Virus record (IMG/VR): IMGVR_UViG_3300025853_000351
Location: 1-32,822 of that record
Source: a virus
DNA length: 32,822 bases
Direction: 5' to 3' (one strand)
In this document: one piece after another, positions 17,637 to 23,434 of the stretch
How positions within the stretch are numbered: position 1 is the first letter of the stretch
Layout: every line of letters starts with the position of its first letter
Translations under genes and position numbers: made by a program
The notes under the pieces: generated by a model
Seen by the model: the letters and a program-made list of their open reading frames with translations, nothing else
What the model was told of the DNA's origin: nothing
The model's database searches: none

Positions 17637-17662
17637 TAGTATTGATTAAATAAATATAATGC

Positions 17663-17690
17663 TTGACGTTAAAAGTCATATGAATATAAT
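17663..17690 (+). promoter_or_regulatory. Rightward early promoter of the ardA cluster with operator in the spacer
   Basis: TTGACG (17663-17668), a 16-bp spacer and a perfect TATAAT (17685-17690) form a strong sigma70-type promoter about 50 bp upstream of ATG 17739. The 15-bp dyad TGACGTTAAAAGTCA (17664-17678) overlaps the -35 and spacer, so a bound repressor would block polymerase. Confidence 0.75.
17664..17678. promoter_or_regulatory. Operator copy 1 (TGACGTTAAAAGTCA)
   Basis: A 15-bp near-perfect dyad centred on base 17671; half-sites TGACGTT and AAAGTCA. It matches four other copies in the window (21421, 21461, 22326, 26276). Its position inside the ardA promoter indicates repression. 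Confidence 0.7.
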
Positions 17691-17738
17691 GAATCATGTT
17701 AGGTCAATTATGGCCGCTTTTAAAAAGGATATAACAAA

Positions 17739-18278
17739 ATGACACAAGCACAATTAAAACAAGCTGAAACTTTAACACTATACGCCCAGCCATATGACTT
17801 AGATGCACAAGGCTTTTACTTTGATAGCTTTGAAGATTATCAATCTAAGTATAATAAAAACTTCAATGTTTATGGTCAACCAGTTGAAGAATATATGTTT
17901 GATTTTATTGATGGCTCTGCAATAGATTGTGATCTATTCAAAGCCGTTAAAGGTGGTTACAACTTAAAAGCTTTTTTTATGGTTGCCAACGAATGGGAAG
18001 AATATCAAAAGATCCCATTAATCATAGCCTATGAAGAAAACATCACATCTGAGCCATTTAATGAAGAAGTAACGCCAGATCTGTTTGAAGATATAGATAT
18101 TTATTATGATATGTCTTTTGAAGATTTAGCATGGCAATTTATAGAAGAAGGCTTGTTTGGTGAAATACCAAAACATTTAGAAAACTATCTTGATATTCAA
18201 TTAATGGCTAGAGATTTGAGCTTTGATTATAATGAGATTTCAGTTGGTAACAATTCAATAATTTATAGGAGTATGTAA
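17739..18278 (+). CDS. ardA: ArdA-like antirestriction protein
   Basis: A 179-residue, strongly acidic protein. The N-terminal part has YAQPYDLDAQGFYFDSFEDYQSKY, then PVEEYMFDFIDG. The C-terminal domain has SFEDLAWQFIEEGLFGEIPKHLENYLDIQLMARDL, the ArdA-type ending of an acidic helix, PxxLxxYLDxxxMARDL and a final strand. ArdA proteins mimic bent B-form DNA and inhibit type I restriction enzymes, protecting incoming phage DNA. Length is close to the usual 165-180. It is the first gene of the plus-strand early cluster, behind a strong promoter covered by a repressor operator. Start follows AAAAAGGATAT. Confidence 0.85.
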   Translation: MTQAQLKQAETLTLYAQPYDLDAQGFYFDSFEDYQSKYNKNFNVYGQPVEEYMFDFIDGSAIDCDLFKAVKGGYNLKAFFMVANEWEEYQKIPLIIAYEENITSEPFNEEVTPDLFEDIDIYYDMSFEDLAWQFIEEGLFGEIPKHLENYLDIQLMARDLSFDYNEISVGNNSIIYRSM

Positions 18279-18279
18279 A

Positions 18280-18588
18280 ATGACTAAGAAAATTAAACTA
18301 TATGGCGTTAAATTAAATGTTACTTTAGCCATGGACACTAACCTTGAAATTGAAGCTGAAACAGAACAAGAAGCCATTAAAAAGTTTCAAGCTATTAGAG
18401 ATAATCATAACGCTGAAATAGACAAAGCCATATCAACGGATTCACTTCATAAGCTTGTTGAAGAATATAGAAACTATATGTATTTTGATTCAAGCTTTTC
18501 TGAAACTGAATTTAGTGAGGATAATGTTGAATTAATAGAGAGGATGAAGAATGACAAATGCAATGCTACTATGGCTTTTGTTTCATAA
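18280..18588 (+). CDS. Small early acidic protein, unknown
   Basis: A 102-residue protein starting 1 bp after the ardA stop, so coupled to it. It begins with basic residues and a beta strand (KIKLYGVKLNVTLAMD), then has TNLEIEAETEQEAIKKFQ and several acidic helices. The strand plus EAETEQEAIxKF pattern is common in small phage early proteins of unknown role. Net charge is negative. Possible host-takeover or antirestriction helper; no family can be named. Confidence 0.65.
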   Translation: MTKKIKLYGVKLNVTLAMDTNLEIEAETEQEAIKKFQAIRDNHNAEIDKAISTDSLHKLVEEYRNYMYFDSSFSETEFSEDNVELIERMKNDKCNATMAFVS

Positions 18589-18670
18589 TGCAAGTGAATC
18601 AGATTTAAAAGCCTACAACGTAACACAAAAAGAAATAAATAGTTGGTTAGCTCAATTCTTTTCTAATTAA
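18551..18670 (+). CDS. Possible 39-residue overlapping early gene
   Basis: ATG 18551 opens a 39-residue frame (MTNAMLLWLLFHNASESDL...SWLAQFFSN) ending TAA at 18670. It overlaps the end of the upstream gene in another frame, and GAGAGGATGAAG lies 7-10 nt before the start. The N-terminus is hydrophobic, and an amphipathic helix follows. It ends just before the strong hairpin at 18681. Evidence is limited to start signal and position, so this may be chance. Confidence 0.35.
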   Translation: MTNAMLLWLLFHNASESDLKAYNVTQKEINSWLAQFFSN

Positions 18671-18680
18671 TTATATTACT

Positions 18681-18713
18681 CTTGTAAGGCAGTTTTATTG
18701 ACTGCCTTGCGAG
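18681..18713 (+). terminator. Strong 13-bp hairpin without T-run
   Basis: CTTGTAAGGCAGT (18681-18693) pairs with ACTGCCTTGCGAG (18701-18713) over a 7-nt loop, with two G-U pairs. No U-tract follows, so it may be a weak terminator, processing site or mRNA stabiliser between the ardA group and the next small genes. Confidence 0.5.
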
Positions 18714-18732
18714 AGCTATATAAGCTCAATCT

Positions 18733-18752
18733 TGGCCACTTATGGCCACTTA
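18733..18752. repeat. Tandem 10-bp repeat TGGCCACTTA
   Basis: Two exact head-to-tail copies (18733-18742, 18743-18752) lie just upstream of the ribosome site of the gene at 18768. A related TATGGCCGCTTTT stands before ardA (17709-17721). It could be a leader element of early transcripts or a protein site. Confidence 0.5.
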
Positions 18753-18767
18753 TAGAAAGGTTAAACT

Positions 18768-18953
18768 ATGAACACAGATAACATTATTTCAACTTTGCTA
18801 ATATACAAGCAAAGAAAAGATTTTAAAAATTCAAATGATTGGCATATTCAAGACTTACTTTTAGATCTGCAAAATTTTTGTATTGAGTATGGGATTGATT
18901 TTAATTACGAGCTTGAACAAGCAAAATCTTTATATCTGGAGAAAAGACAATGA
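18768..18953 (+). CDS. Small early protein, unknown
   Basis: A 61-residue, mostly helical protein (MNTDNIISTLLIYKQRKDFKN...HIQDLLLDLQNFCIEYGIDF). GAAAGG lies about 10 nt before the ATG. The stop overlaps the next start by 4 bp, which supports real coupled translation. No family recognised. It is one of a run of four tiny early genes under the same regulation. Confidence 0.55.
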   Translation: MNTDNIISTLLIYKQRKDFKNSNDWHIQDLLLDLQNFCIEYGIDFNYELEQAKSLYLEKRQ

Positions 18954-19132
18954 ATGAACCTAAGAACAATTATGAAGCTTATAAACTAGCTTTAAAGCTT
19001 GCTATAACAGCTGACACAGAAGACAAAGCTAATGATTGTGTAACTATGGCTACACAAATAGAAACAAGCTTAACAGAACTTGAAATTGCTAGAGCTAAAA
19101 AAGAAGCACTTTTTGAAATAGAAAATGAATAA
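18950..19132 (+). CDS. Small early helical protein, unknown
   Basis: A 60-residue, Ala/Glu/Lys/Thr-rich helical protein with NYEAYKLALKLAITADTEDKANDCV followed by a likely coiled coil (TSLTELEIARAKKEALFEIE). The ribosome site GGAGAAAAG lies 6 nt before ATG 18950. It overlaps both neighbours. Similar short helical proteins are common in phage early regions; function unknown. Confidence 0.6.
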   Translation: MNEPKNNYEAYKLALKLAITADTEDKANDCVTMATQIETSLTELEIARAKKEALFEIENE

Positions 19133-19310
19133 AACAGAATTTAGAGAAGCCAGACGAAAGCTTGGCTTCTCACAAAAGCAGTTAGCGACTTTACTAAAAG
19201 TCGCATCCGATAGGACAGTCAGACGTTGGGAGGCAGGTGAAAAAGATATTCCCGGTCCCGTTGTTGTGCTTATGAATTGGCTACTATCCAACAATAAACC
19301 AAAGCTATAA
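19125..19310 (+). CDS. Small helix-turn-helix DNA-binding protein
   Basis: A 61-residue protein of the Xre/HTH_3 type: FREARRKLGFSQKQLATLLKVASDRTVRRWEAGEKDIPGPVVVLMNWLL. The QKQLATLLKVASDRTVRRWEAG segment (about residues 17-38) gives the helix-turn-helix with the usual WE-G end. It overlaps the upstream gene by 8 bp. It may act as a second Cro-like regulator of the early cluster or of the late switch. It has no toxin partner, so an antitoxin role is less likely. Confidence 0.8.
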   Translation: MNKTEFREARRKLGFSQKQLATLLKVASDRTVRRWEAGEKDIPGPVVVLMNWLLSNNKPKL

Positions 19311-19343
19311 AAGCAGTAAGCAACTTTTTAAAAAGGATATGTT

Positions 19344-19655
19344 ATGAAATATAAAGTAATTATCGATGTTGAAGTTGATGAAAAAGATGCTGAATTATGG
19401 TTTTGGGAATGTGCAATGGAATATATAGCAGAAGATGTAAATCATGGCGATAAATCACAGCAAGACGTTACTAGTTATAGAAAGTTTGCAGATATCAAAG
19501 AAAATTATGAAGCTACTATGATGAATGATCTTAATGAAGGTTTAGACAATTTTTTTCGTAATGCTGGTATAAAAAATCCAAAAGCATATTTGCATAGAAT
19601 GAACAAAAATAAGTTTGAAAAATCTTATAAAATTACAATCGATAATACAATCTAA
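19344..19655 (+). CDS. Small early protein, unknown
   Basis: A 103-residue protein starting with two strands (MKYKVIIDVEVDEKDAELWFWECAMEYIAEDV), then charged helices and a Lys-rich end. Its leader CTTTTTAAAAAGGATAT repeats that of ardA (17717-17732), which suggests a shared ribosome-site design. The end overlaps tail-to-tail by 23 bp with the minus-strand gene at 19633, so the two transcription units converge here without an obvious terminator. No family recognised. Confidence 0.6.
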   Translation: MKYKVIIDVEVDEKDAELWFWECAMEYIAEDVNHGDKSQQDVTSYRKFADIKENYEATMMNDLNEGLDNFFRNAGIKNPKAYLHRMNKNKFEKSYKITIDNTI

Positions 19656-20016
19656 CCAAAGCATCTTTATATCTACGCTTCACAATCCTAGGATCATTTA
19701 GTCCTAGGATTTTTGCTATCTTAGTCCATTTAGGACCACGATCAGTAAATGCAGCTGAGTGAGCTACCGCCCAGGTAAGCCTTCTATCCTCGTCATCCAT
19801 CTTAGTTAACGCCAGGTCTATAGCTTTATCTAACCTAGTAATCTGGTCTGGTGTAGCTTTTAACCTAGTTGGTTCTGTTGTGCTGTAACCATAACCAGAC
19901 CACTCAGTCACATAATCTGGCCAACTAGCCATCTTCTGCTTTCTAAAAGCAGTAGGCAACTTTCTCTCAGTTTCGGCAGCTTCAAAGAATAAATCATTTA
20001 ACTGCGCTACATCCAT
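19633..20016 (-). CDS. DUF6362-like protein
   Basis: A 127-residue protein. The order of features (an N-terminal helix with AAETERKLPTAFRKQKMASWPDYV, the middle RLDKAIDLALTKMDDEDRRLTWAVAHSAAF, then KIAKILGLNDPRIVKRRYKDALVRLYYRL) matches the DUF6362 type found in phages and prophages of alphaproteobacteria. The end looks like a helix-turn-helix of the sigma-like or transcription-activator kind, so DNA binding or late activation is possible. Its ATG overlaps the upstream stop (TAATG). It is the last gene of the leftward Cro-side operon, a place where a late regulator could be. The family name is from memory. Confidence 0.65.
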   Translation of the reverse strand: MDVAQLNDLFFEAAETERKLPTAFRKQKMASWPDYVTEWSGYGYSTTEPTRLKATPDQITRLDKAIDLALTKMDDEDRRLTWAVAHSAAFTDRGPKWTKIAKILGLNDPRIVKRRYKDALVRLYYRL

Positions 20017-20393
20017 TACTTGCGCTCTTTTCTAAGCTTGTCATCCATGTCTCTAAGCCAGTTAAGTTTATCAAACATGGATATATGCTCCAGGTTAATC
20101 ACCAAATCCTTGTAAGCATCTTCTGAATATCTTTTTCTAAGCTTAGATAAAACACGCCTTTGCAGCTCATCAATGGGAAACTTGGCGCTTCTTTCAACTA
20201 CAGCTACATATGCTGGATTAGATTTCTTTGCTGTTATCTTAGCTAAGCTCTTTATCTTAGCTAAGTTATTATTCTTAGCTAAGCTATCTAAGTTATTTTT
20301 TTTATTTAAGGAATTAATTGGATTGCTAAGCTTAGCGCTAAGCTTAGCTACATGACTTGGCTTAGAAAAAATTTTACTATCATCGTGATTCAT
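20016..20393 (-). CDS. Basic protein carrying DNA iterons; possible replication initiator
   Basis: A 125-residue, very basic protein. Residues about 10-60 are low complexity with repeated LAK units (AKLSAKLS; SLAKNN, NLAKIK, SLAKIT with 6-residue period). The C-terminal half is a folded helical region (FPIDELQRRVLSKLRKRYSEDAYKDLVINLEHISMFDKLNWLRDMDDKLRKERK). The repeated codons form 18-bp iterons in the DNA, as lambda gene O carries its own origin. I see no helicase or primase motif. It may be an origin-binding protein, but the repeat could be simple low-complexity coding. It overlaps the upstream gene by 14 bp. Confidence 0.55.
   Translation of the reverse strand: MNHDDSKIFSKPSHVAKLSAKLSNPINSLNKKNNLDSLAKNNNLAKIKSLAKITAKKSNPAYVAVVERSAKFPIDELQRRVLSKLRKRYSEDAYKDLVINLEHISMFDKLNWLRDMDDKLRKERK
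20238..20348. repeat. Iteron and palindrome cluster; candidate replication origin
   Basis: Three copies of the palindrome CTTAGCTAAG start at 20238, 20256 and 20274, exactly 18 bp apart. Two adjoining copies of the palindrome GCTAAGCTTAGC fill 20325-20348. Between them lies a very AT-rich segment (20284-20324). Iterons next to an AT-rich stretch inside a gene resemble the lambda origin in gene O. Function inferred. Confidence 0.55.
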
Positions 20394-20664
20394 CTGTCAA
20401 CCCCCCATGAATAAAAAAATAATTTCCACCATCTAAATTGTGGTCTGAGTTGGCTTCGCCGCAGTCCATCCTAGCTAATTTATTTTCAATATGAAACTTA
20501 ACAGCATCACTGGCATAAAACTTTTCACCTGGTTTTAATTTATTTTTAAAACTTAAATTTAATCTAGCTGCTAAATTTTCATATAACTCCTGGTAATCAC
20601 CAAGCTTGTCAGCTCTATCTTTTAATATTTGTGCAGCTGTTTCTGCATACTGATGAGGATTCAT
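20380..20664 (-). CDS. DUF6378-like phage protein
   Basis: A 94-residue protein with YAETAAQILKDRADKLGDYQELYENLAARLN, then SDAVKFHIENKLARMDCGEANSDHNLDGGNYFFI. The layout, helix with A--IL--R---YGDY, later a helix with K-ARM, then an Asp-rich end with D--GY-like, resembles the DUF6378 group (small phage metabolic or nucleotide-associated proteins). The ATG overlaps the upstream stop by 4 bp. The usual acidic residues are present, but the reaction is not known. Confidence in the family is moderate. Confidence 0.55.
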   Translation of the reverse strand: MNPHQYAETAAQILKDRADKLGDYQELYENLAARLNLSFKNKLKPGEKFYASDAVKFHIENKLARMDCGEANSDHNLDGGNYFFIHGGLTDESR

Positions 20665-20822
20665 TTAATGATCCTATCAAAATGATCTACTTTTAATTCC
20701 TGGGCCTTCCAAGCTGCTTTTTCAGCTGCTAACTCTTGCTGTGTTAATGGCCTTGCCTTTTTCATTAATGCTTTGCAAATTTGTGATACTGGATTTGCAC
20801 CAGTTTTATTGGAATGACCCAT
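20661..20822 (-). CDS. 53-residue basic helical protein
   Basis: ATG 20822 directly follows the stop of the VRR-NUC gene (TAGATG), and the TGA at 20661-20663 overlaps the next ATG. The ribosome site GAGGGGAAAA lies about 4-10 nt before the start. The protein reads MGHSNKTGANPVSQICKALM then KKARPLTQQELAAEKAAWKA and ends DHFDRIIK. It is basic at the front with one long helix. The perfect tiling between two genes supports it as real. No family recognised. Confidence 0.65.
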   Translation of the reverse strand: MGHSNKTGANPVSQICKALMKKARPLTQQELAAEKAAWKAQELKVDHFDRIIK

Positions 20823-21212
20823 CTATTTTCCCCTCAGTTTAATTAATCCCTCTAAAAATTCTTGTACCTGGTCAACAGATCTACACAGCTGCCAGATACC
20901 GCCAGCTTCTTCAAGTTTGTCTCTTATAACTATCTGATTGGCAGTTGCTTTACCCTTGCTGCCTTTAACCTCAATAAATATTGATAACGATGCTCCGCAC
21001 AAAGTCTGATCGCCAGGCACAAATATTTCTATGTCTGGCCAGCCAGCTTTTGTTCCCATACGTTTTTGCTTAACTTTAAACGCTACATGACGATTACCTT
21101 CATTCGGTGAATGATGCCAAACTGATCCAGGAGGTAACATAATATCTAACCATCTTGCGATTCGCAGATGAACTATATCTTCCGAATCAATTTCTGCGGA
21201 TAATGAAGTCAT
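20823..21212 (-). CDS. VRR-NUC domain nuclease
   Basis: A 129-residue protein of the VRR-NUC (PD-(D/E)XK) type. Active-site pattern: Glu38 in SPNEG, Asp60 in KAGWPDIEIF, Glu81 and Lys83 in IFIEVKGSKGKAT, and Gln93 in the following helix. Stand-alone phage VRR-NUC proteins are thought to act as structure-specific nucleases such as Holliday-junction resolvases, fitting a role in recombination or concatemer processing. ATG 21212 lies 26 bp inside the Cro-like gene, in another frame. It is in the Cro-side operon, not beside the exonuclease and annealing genes. Confidence 0.88.
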   Translation of the reverse strand: MTSLSAEIDSEDIVHLRIARWLDIMLPPGSVWHHSPNEGNRHVAFKVKQKRMGTKAGWPDIEIFVPGDQTLCGASLSIFIEVKGSKGKATANQIVIRDKLEEAGGIWQLCRSVDQVQEFLEGLIKLRGK

Positions 21213-21399
21213 TTGGCGTAACCGATCCCATTGTTACCTCTAAAATTAAACTTAAATGTTTGGGACTTGGCGTAAGTGCTTGATTATGCTGCTTTGGTAA
21301 ACACCATCTACGAGCTACAGTCGCTTCTTTAAACCCAAGTTTTTCAGCTAATTTTTTGTAACTTAAATTATTTTCTAATCTATATTCTTCTAATGTCAT
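21187..21399 (-). CDS. Cro-like helix-turn-helix regulator
   Basis: A 70-residue protein: MTLEEYRLENNLSYKKLAEKLGFKEATVARRWCLPK has the N-terminal helix-turn-helix (LSYKKLAEKLGFKEATVARR, about residues 12-31), followed by SPKHLSLILEVTMG, a typical XRE-family helix end. It is divergent from the repressor gene with a 208-bp control region that holds two operator copies. That layout is the lambda-like cI/cro switch. It is the first gene of a leftward operon with six more genes, so it probably lowers repressor or early transcription in lytic growth. Confidence 0.75.
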   Translation of the reverse strand: MTLEEYRLENNLSYKKLAEKLGFKEATVARRWCLPKQHNQALTPSPKHLSLILEVTMGSVTPNDFIIRRN

Positions 21400-21420
21400 G
21401 TCTTTAGAAGTAACATAAAG

Positions 21421-21435
21421 TGATTTTAAACGTCA
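21421..21435. promoter_or_regulatory. Operator copy 2 (TGATTTTAAACGTCA)
   Basis: A 15-bp dyad with half-sites TGATTTT and AACGTCA, 22 bp upstream of the Cro-like ATG. It would overlap the start of the leftward transcript. Partner of the copy at 21461 in the divergent region. Confidence 0.65.
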
Positions 21436-21442
21436 ATACCCT

Positions 21443-21471
21443 ATTTATATTTGACAATAATGACGTATGAA
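21443..21471 (-). promoter_or_regulatory. Possible leftward promoter of the Cro-like operon
   Basis: On the minus strand TTCATA (21471-21466), a 17-bp spacer and TATAAA (21448-21443). The -35 is weak, and operator copy 3 covers it; operator copy 2 lies at the expected transcript start. Other pairings are possible, so this is tentative. Confidence 0.35.
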
Positions 21472-21479
21472 GTCATACT
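21451..21479 (+). promoter_or_regulatory. Rightward promoter of the repressor gene
   Basis: Perfect TTGACA (21451-21456), a 17-bp spacer and CATACT (21474-21479). Operator copy 3 (21461-21475) lies in the spacer and touches the -10, which suggests autoregulation of the repressor. The transcript leader to ATG 21608 would be about 120 nt. Confidence 0.55.
21461..21475. promoter_or_regulatory. Operator copy 3 (TGACGTATGAAGTCA)
   Basis: A 15-bp dyad with conserved TGACGT and AAGTCA ends and a variant centre. It sits between the Cro-like and repressor genes, 25 bp from copy 2, in the spacer of the putative repressor promoter. Confidence 0.68.
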
Positions 21480-21607
21480 GCAAGACATAAATCACAACCA
21501 ACTATACTTTATACATCATATTGTGTGTGTTTTTATTTTGGCCACAAAATGTTGTAGCAAGCTTGTTGATACAAATAATAGTTGGAATAAAAACAAAAAG
21601 GAATATT

Positions 21608-22315
21608 ATGTCTGTACTCAAATTTAAAAATAAATTCAAAACAACAGATGTACTTATGCCTAATAATCTTGATGCAATGATAAGAAGATCTGGTCTTTTA
21701 AATAAAGAAGTTGCTGAACGTAAAGGTATTCGACCAGAAACAGTATCAAGACATATTAGCGGTGCATTACAATTTACACTGAAAGATGCTGAAGAATATG
21801 CAATAATCCTTGGCTGCACTGCCCAGGATGTTTTGTTTGTGCAGCAGCCTACTTATGTTTTCGGTTATTTAGATAACAGTGTTGTCAATGTCATAACACC
21901 AGCTGAGAAACAAAAAGCTTTTTTCTTGCCCTTTCCTACCAACGAGACTAGAAAAATTGTTATTTCAAGACATACAGAACAATCAAAAAAATGGGCAAAT
22001 TATAGAATGTATATGTTTGATTCTGCGCCTATAAACAAAAGTGAGGTCGATCCTAATGCTTATATGACACTAAGCATATACATGGTTGATGGCCAAACAA
22101 AACCACAGTTTGGCGTTATTTATCCAGAACCAGGCGGCACATTTTCAGTTACTTCTAATGCTGATTCGCATACACAAAGTAATCATGGAGTTGTAACTGG
22201 CGTTGTAGGCGAGCCAGTTAACAAAACCTCTGGTCTTAACTTTAAATGGGCGTGTCCTATTATAAGCTGCATACTAAGATCAGACTTAATTAATGTTGTA
22301 GAAAAAAAGTTTTAG
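21608..22315 (+). CDS. Phage repressor (CI-type, HTH N-terminus)
   Basis: I choose ATG 21608 (235 residues) because AAAAAGGAATATT precedes it; the longer frame lacks a ribosome site. Residues about 21-70 form a helix-turn-helix: NNLDAMIRRSGLLNKEVAERKGIRPETVSRHISGALQFTLKDAEEYAIILG. The C-terminal domain is beta-rich (YRMYMFDS, YMTLSIYMVDGQ, FGVIYPEPGGTFSV, GVVTGVVGEPV), similar in outline to LexA/CI S24 domains. I do not see a clear Ala-Gly cleavage site or Ser-Lys pair, so RecA-driven self-cleavage is doubtful. It probably binds the five 15-bp dyads and maintains lysogeny. Confidence 0.75.
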   Translation: MSVLKFKNKFKTTDVLMPNNLDAMIRRSGLLNKEVAERKGIRPETVSRHISGALQFTLKDAEEYAIILGCTAQDVLFVQQPTYVFGYLDNSVVNVITPAEKQKAFFLPFPTNETRKIVISRHTEQSKKWANYRMYMFDSAPINKSEVDPNAYMTLSIYMVDGQTKPQFGVIYPEPGGTFSVTSNADSHTQSNHGVVTGVVGEPVNKTSGLNFKWACPIISCILRSDLINVVEKKF

Positions 22316-22324
22316 TCAACCCTC

Positions 22325-22354
22325 TTGACTTTATAAATCAAGCTATAATAGGAT
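22325..22354 (+). promoter_or_regulatory. Promoter of the recombination genes with operator copy 5
   Basis: TTGACT (22325-22330) overlaps the dyad TGACTTTATAAATCA (22326-22340). The best-spaced -10 is TAGGAT (22349-22354, 18-bp spacer); a perfect TATAAT at 22344-22349 is only 13 bp away from this -35. The exonuclease ATG is 22380, behind AGGAG. Weaker operator match (15 bp, ATCA end). Confidence 0.5.
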
Positions 22355-22379
22355 CTTCTAATTCAATTTAGGAGATCTT

Positions 22380-23327
22380 ATGTCATTTATAGAAACACCA
22401 AGATACGCTTCACGATTTAATTATCTTTGGCACTCGAATCCTAAAAGCAAACTTAAATGTAAAGCTTTATTTGACAAGATTCATCTTAGACCAATGGTAT
22501 CTGATGCCTGGGATATTTATCAGAATTTAAATAATGAAAAACATATTAGAGATAGAGCTTGGATTACTATTGAAAAGTTTGATTCAAAGCTAAATGGTCA
22601 AGATAATGCAGCTATGGCTGGTGGCCGTACAGTGCAAGAAGCAGCTGATTCTATACTGATTGATAACATAGATCCTGGAGAAGCTATTGAGGAAGCCATA
22701 CAAACCTATAATAAGTTCAAAGCACGAACTTGGGATGATGGAACAGATGCTAACAAAAAAATTAAGTATGTTGATGAAATAGAAGCAGTCACTAAAAACG
22801 CTGTTGCTGGCCTACAAGAAGCCATGCAAAAAGATAATCAGATTGTTGGTGAAATAGAATACATAAAAAACTTAGCTGGCTGTGAGCTGCCACATAATAC
22901 CAGACCAGATTACAATAGGCGTGGAGATCTAAAAACTAAATGGTCCAGGATTAGCAAAACCTCAAAGTCTGGTTTTGCAGCTGCAAGCTTACCTAAAAGT
23001 TTAACTGGTCCTTTTGAGCAAGCAGCCTTGTACCAGGTAGCTGGTTTCTGGGCGTGTAATGGCGGCCTACCACCCTTCTTAGTTTATGCAAATGCTTCAG
23101 ACTACAAAATATTTGACCAGGATAATACACCAGAACTACAAGATGATTACTTAGCCGATATAGTACAAACAATCGCTAGATCACATAAAGCTACTGAAGA
23201 ACTACTAAAGGTAGCACAAGATAAAGATCATCTATTTAAATTAATTGAACCAGACTTCACAAATATTTGCTGGTCTGAACCACCAGTAATAATAAAAGAA
23301 GCTAAAAAACTATGGGGGATCAAGTGA
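22380..23327 (+). CDS. PD-(D/E)XK exonuclease (RecB/YqaJ-like)
   Basis: A 315-residue protein. Helix GGRTVQEAADSILI (81-94), then GEIEY (157-161) supplies an acidic residue. GDLKTKW has the (D/E)XK core Asp183 and Lys185. FEQAALYQVAGFW (212-224) is the QxxxY helix of RecB-type and lambda-exonuclease-type nucleases. It is likely a 5'-3' double-strand exonuclease that makes single-strand tails for the annealing protein encoded three genes later. ATG 22380 follows AGGAGATCTT. It ends in the 4-bp overlap GTGA with a small membrane gene. Confidence 0.8.
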   Translation: MSFIETPRYASRFNYLWHSNPKSKLKCKALFDKIHLRPMVSDAWDIYQNLNNEKHIRDRAWITIEKFDSKLNGQDNAAMAGGRTVQEAADSILIDNIDPGEAIEEAIQTYNKFKARTWDDGTDANKKIKYVDEIEAVTKNAVAGLQEAMQKDNQIVGEIEYIKNLAGCELPHNTRPDYNRRGDLKTKWSRISKTSKSGFAAASLPKSLTGPFEQAALYQVAGFWACNGGLPPFLVYANASDYKIFDQDNTPELQDDYLADIVQTIARSHKATEELLKVAQDKDHLFKLIEPDFTNICWSEPPVIIKEAKKLWGIK

Positions 23328-23434
23328 AAGATCCCTGGTTATGGATAAGTGAGTTTTTTGGCGCTGTTTTTTTGTTCGCATTTTTTTATTTTTTAATTTG
23401 GATTTTAGCCATTTTATTTCCAGGAGCTATGTAG
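23324..23434 (+). CDS. 36-residue membrane protein, GTG start
   Basis: GTG 23324 overlaps the exonuclease stop (GTGA). GGGGGAT lies 3-9 nt upstream. The product starts KDPWLWISEFF; residues about 10-33 form one long Phe/Ile/Leu-rich transmembrane helix (FGAVFLFAFFYFLIWILAIL). It ends at TAG 23432-23434, right before the next ATG. The frame fills the gap exactly, which supports it as a real gene. Single-pass peptides of this kind can act as superinfection exclusion, holin-like or anti-defence proteins; the role is unknown. Confidence 0.65.
   Translation: MKDPWLWISEFFGAVFLFAFFYFLIWILAILFPGAM

Noticed and set aside
20238-20348. CRISPR-like array
   Set aside because: Repeat units are about 10-12 bp with short conserved 18-bp period and lie in a coding frame; no spacers or cas genes.
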